From NCBI GenBank assembly GCA_900757335.1, contig CAAENL010000075.1, forward strand, positions 1-5,582: a DNA stretch of 5,582 nucleotides, read 5' to 3'. The notes under the pieces were generated by a model. It searched no databases and had not been told where the DNA came from. It saw only the letters and a program-made list of their open reading frames with translations. The translations under genes were made by a program, and so were the position numbers. How positions within the stretch are numbered: position 1 is the stretch's first letter; each line of letters begins with the position of its first letter. This document shows, piece after piece, positions 5,518-5,582 of this stretch. This DNA is from Clostridia bacterium (GTDB lineage: Bacteria > Bacillota > Clostridia > Oscillospirales > Acutalibacteraceae).

Positions 5518-5582
5518 ACTTTTTATTCTGTCAAAAAAAGATTTTCTTTTTTGATAGTTTTTTTCCGTCATGCTTTTTTCAA
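5509..5582 (-). CDS. Possible C-terminal end of an upstream gene, cut by the window edge
   Basis: Reading in from the window edge, one minus-strand frame is open for 23 codons to a TAA at 5511-5509 and ends K-S-F-F-D-R-I-K-S-L-F. A basic, aromatic amphipathic tail of this kind is common at the C-terminus of bacterial proteins, and the strand agrees with all other genes here. The stretch is too short to identify. The sequence also forms the hairpin at 5528-5564, so the openness may be incidental. Confidence 0.4.
   Translation of the reverse strand, partial: EKSMTEKNYQKRKSFFDRIKSLF
5528..5564 (+). terminator. Hairpin with T-run, candidate plus-strand terminator
   Basis: The arms 5528-5540 and 5546-5557 pair around a five-base loop with one G-U pair and one extra A, and are followed by seven T residues (5558-5564) on the plus strand. 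The stem is mostly A-T, so it is a weak terminator by stability. On the minus strand no comparable T-run follows. It could end the small plus-strand ORF, or be a by-product of lysine- and phenylalanine-rich coding on the minus strand. Confidence 0.35.

Overview
The window is a stretch of low-GC bacterial chromosome that fits the Firmicutes, most likely class Clostridia. The evidence is strong purine-rich Shine-Dalgarno sites before most genes, frequent non-ATG starts, a zinc-finger Clp ATPase of the ClpE/ClpC type, a DUF1292 (YrzB-like) protein and a Firmicutes-style 6S RNA. The organism is inferred from gene content and base composition only. Every well-supported gene is on the minus strand, so the genes are transcribed from high to low coordinates.

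In order of transcription: an AT-rich region (5106-5582) that may hold the last codons of an upstream gene, a possible 41-residue plus-strand ORF and a hairpin; a sigma-A-type promoter and a small acidic DUF1292 protein (4824-5105); a structured RNA recognised as 6S RNA (about 4615-4797); a promoter with a perfect 19-bp palindrome on its expected start site, followed by cvpA (3752-4450) and pgsA (3159-3734); the Clp ATPase (811-3102); nrdR (324-779); then a consensus promoter and the start of an exported protein (1-254) that runs off the window edge.

cvpA, pgsA, the Clp gene and nrdR are tightly spaced (17, 56 and 31 bases) with no convincing terminator between them, so they are probably one operon with housekeeping roles: membrane protein, phosphatidylglycerol synthesis, protein quality control and control of ribonucleotide reductase genes. 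The 6S RNA would act globally by binding the housekeeping RNA polymerase holoenzyme.

This is mostly core chromosome. I see no transposon, CRISPR array, phage gene or defence system. The most informative points beyond the core genes are the 6S RNA lying in line with the genes, the palindrome at the cvpA promoter, the near-ideal promoter driving a truncated exported protein, the unusual N-terminal region of the Clp ATPase, and the unresolved AT-rich end of the window.
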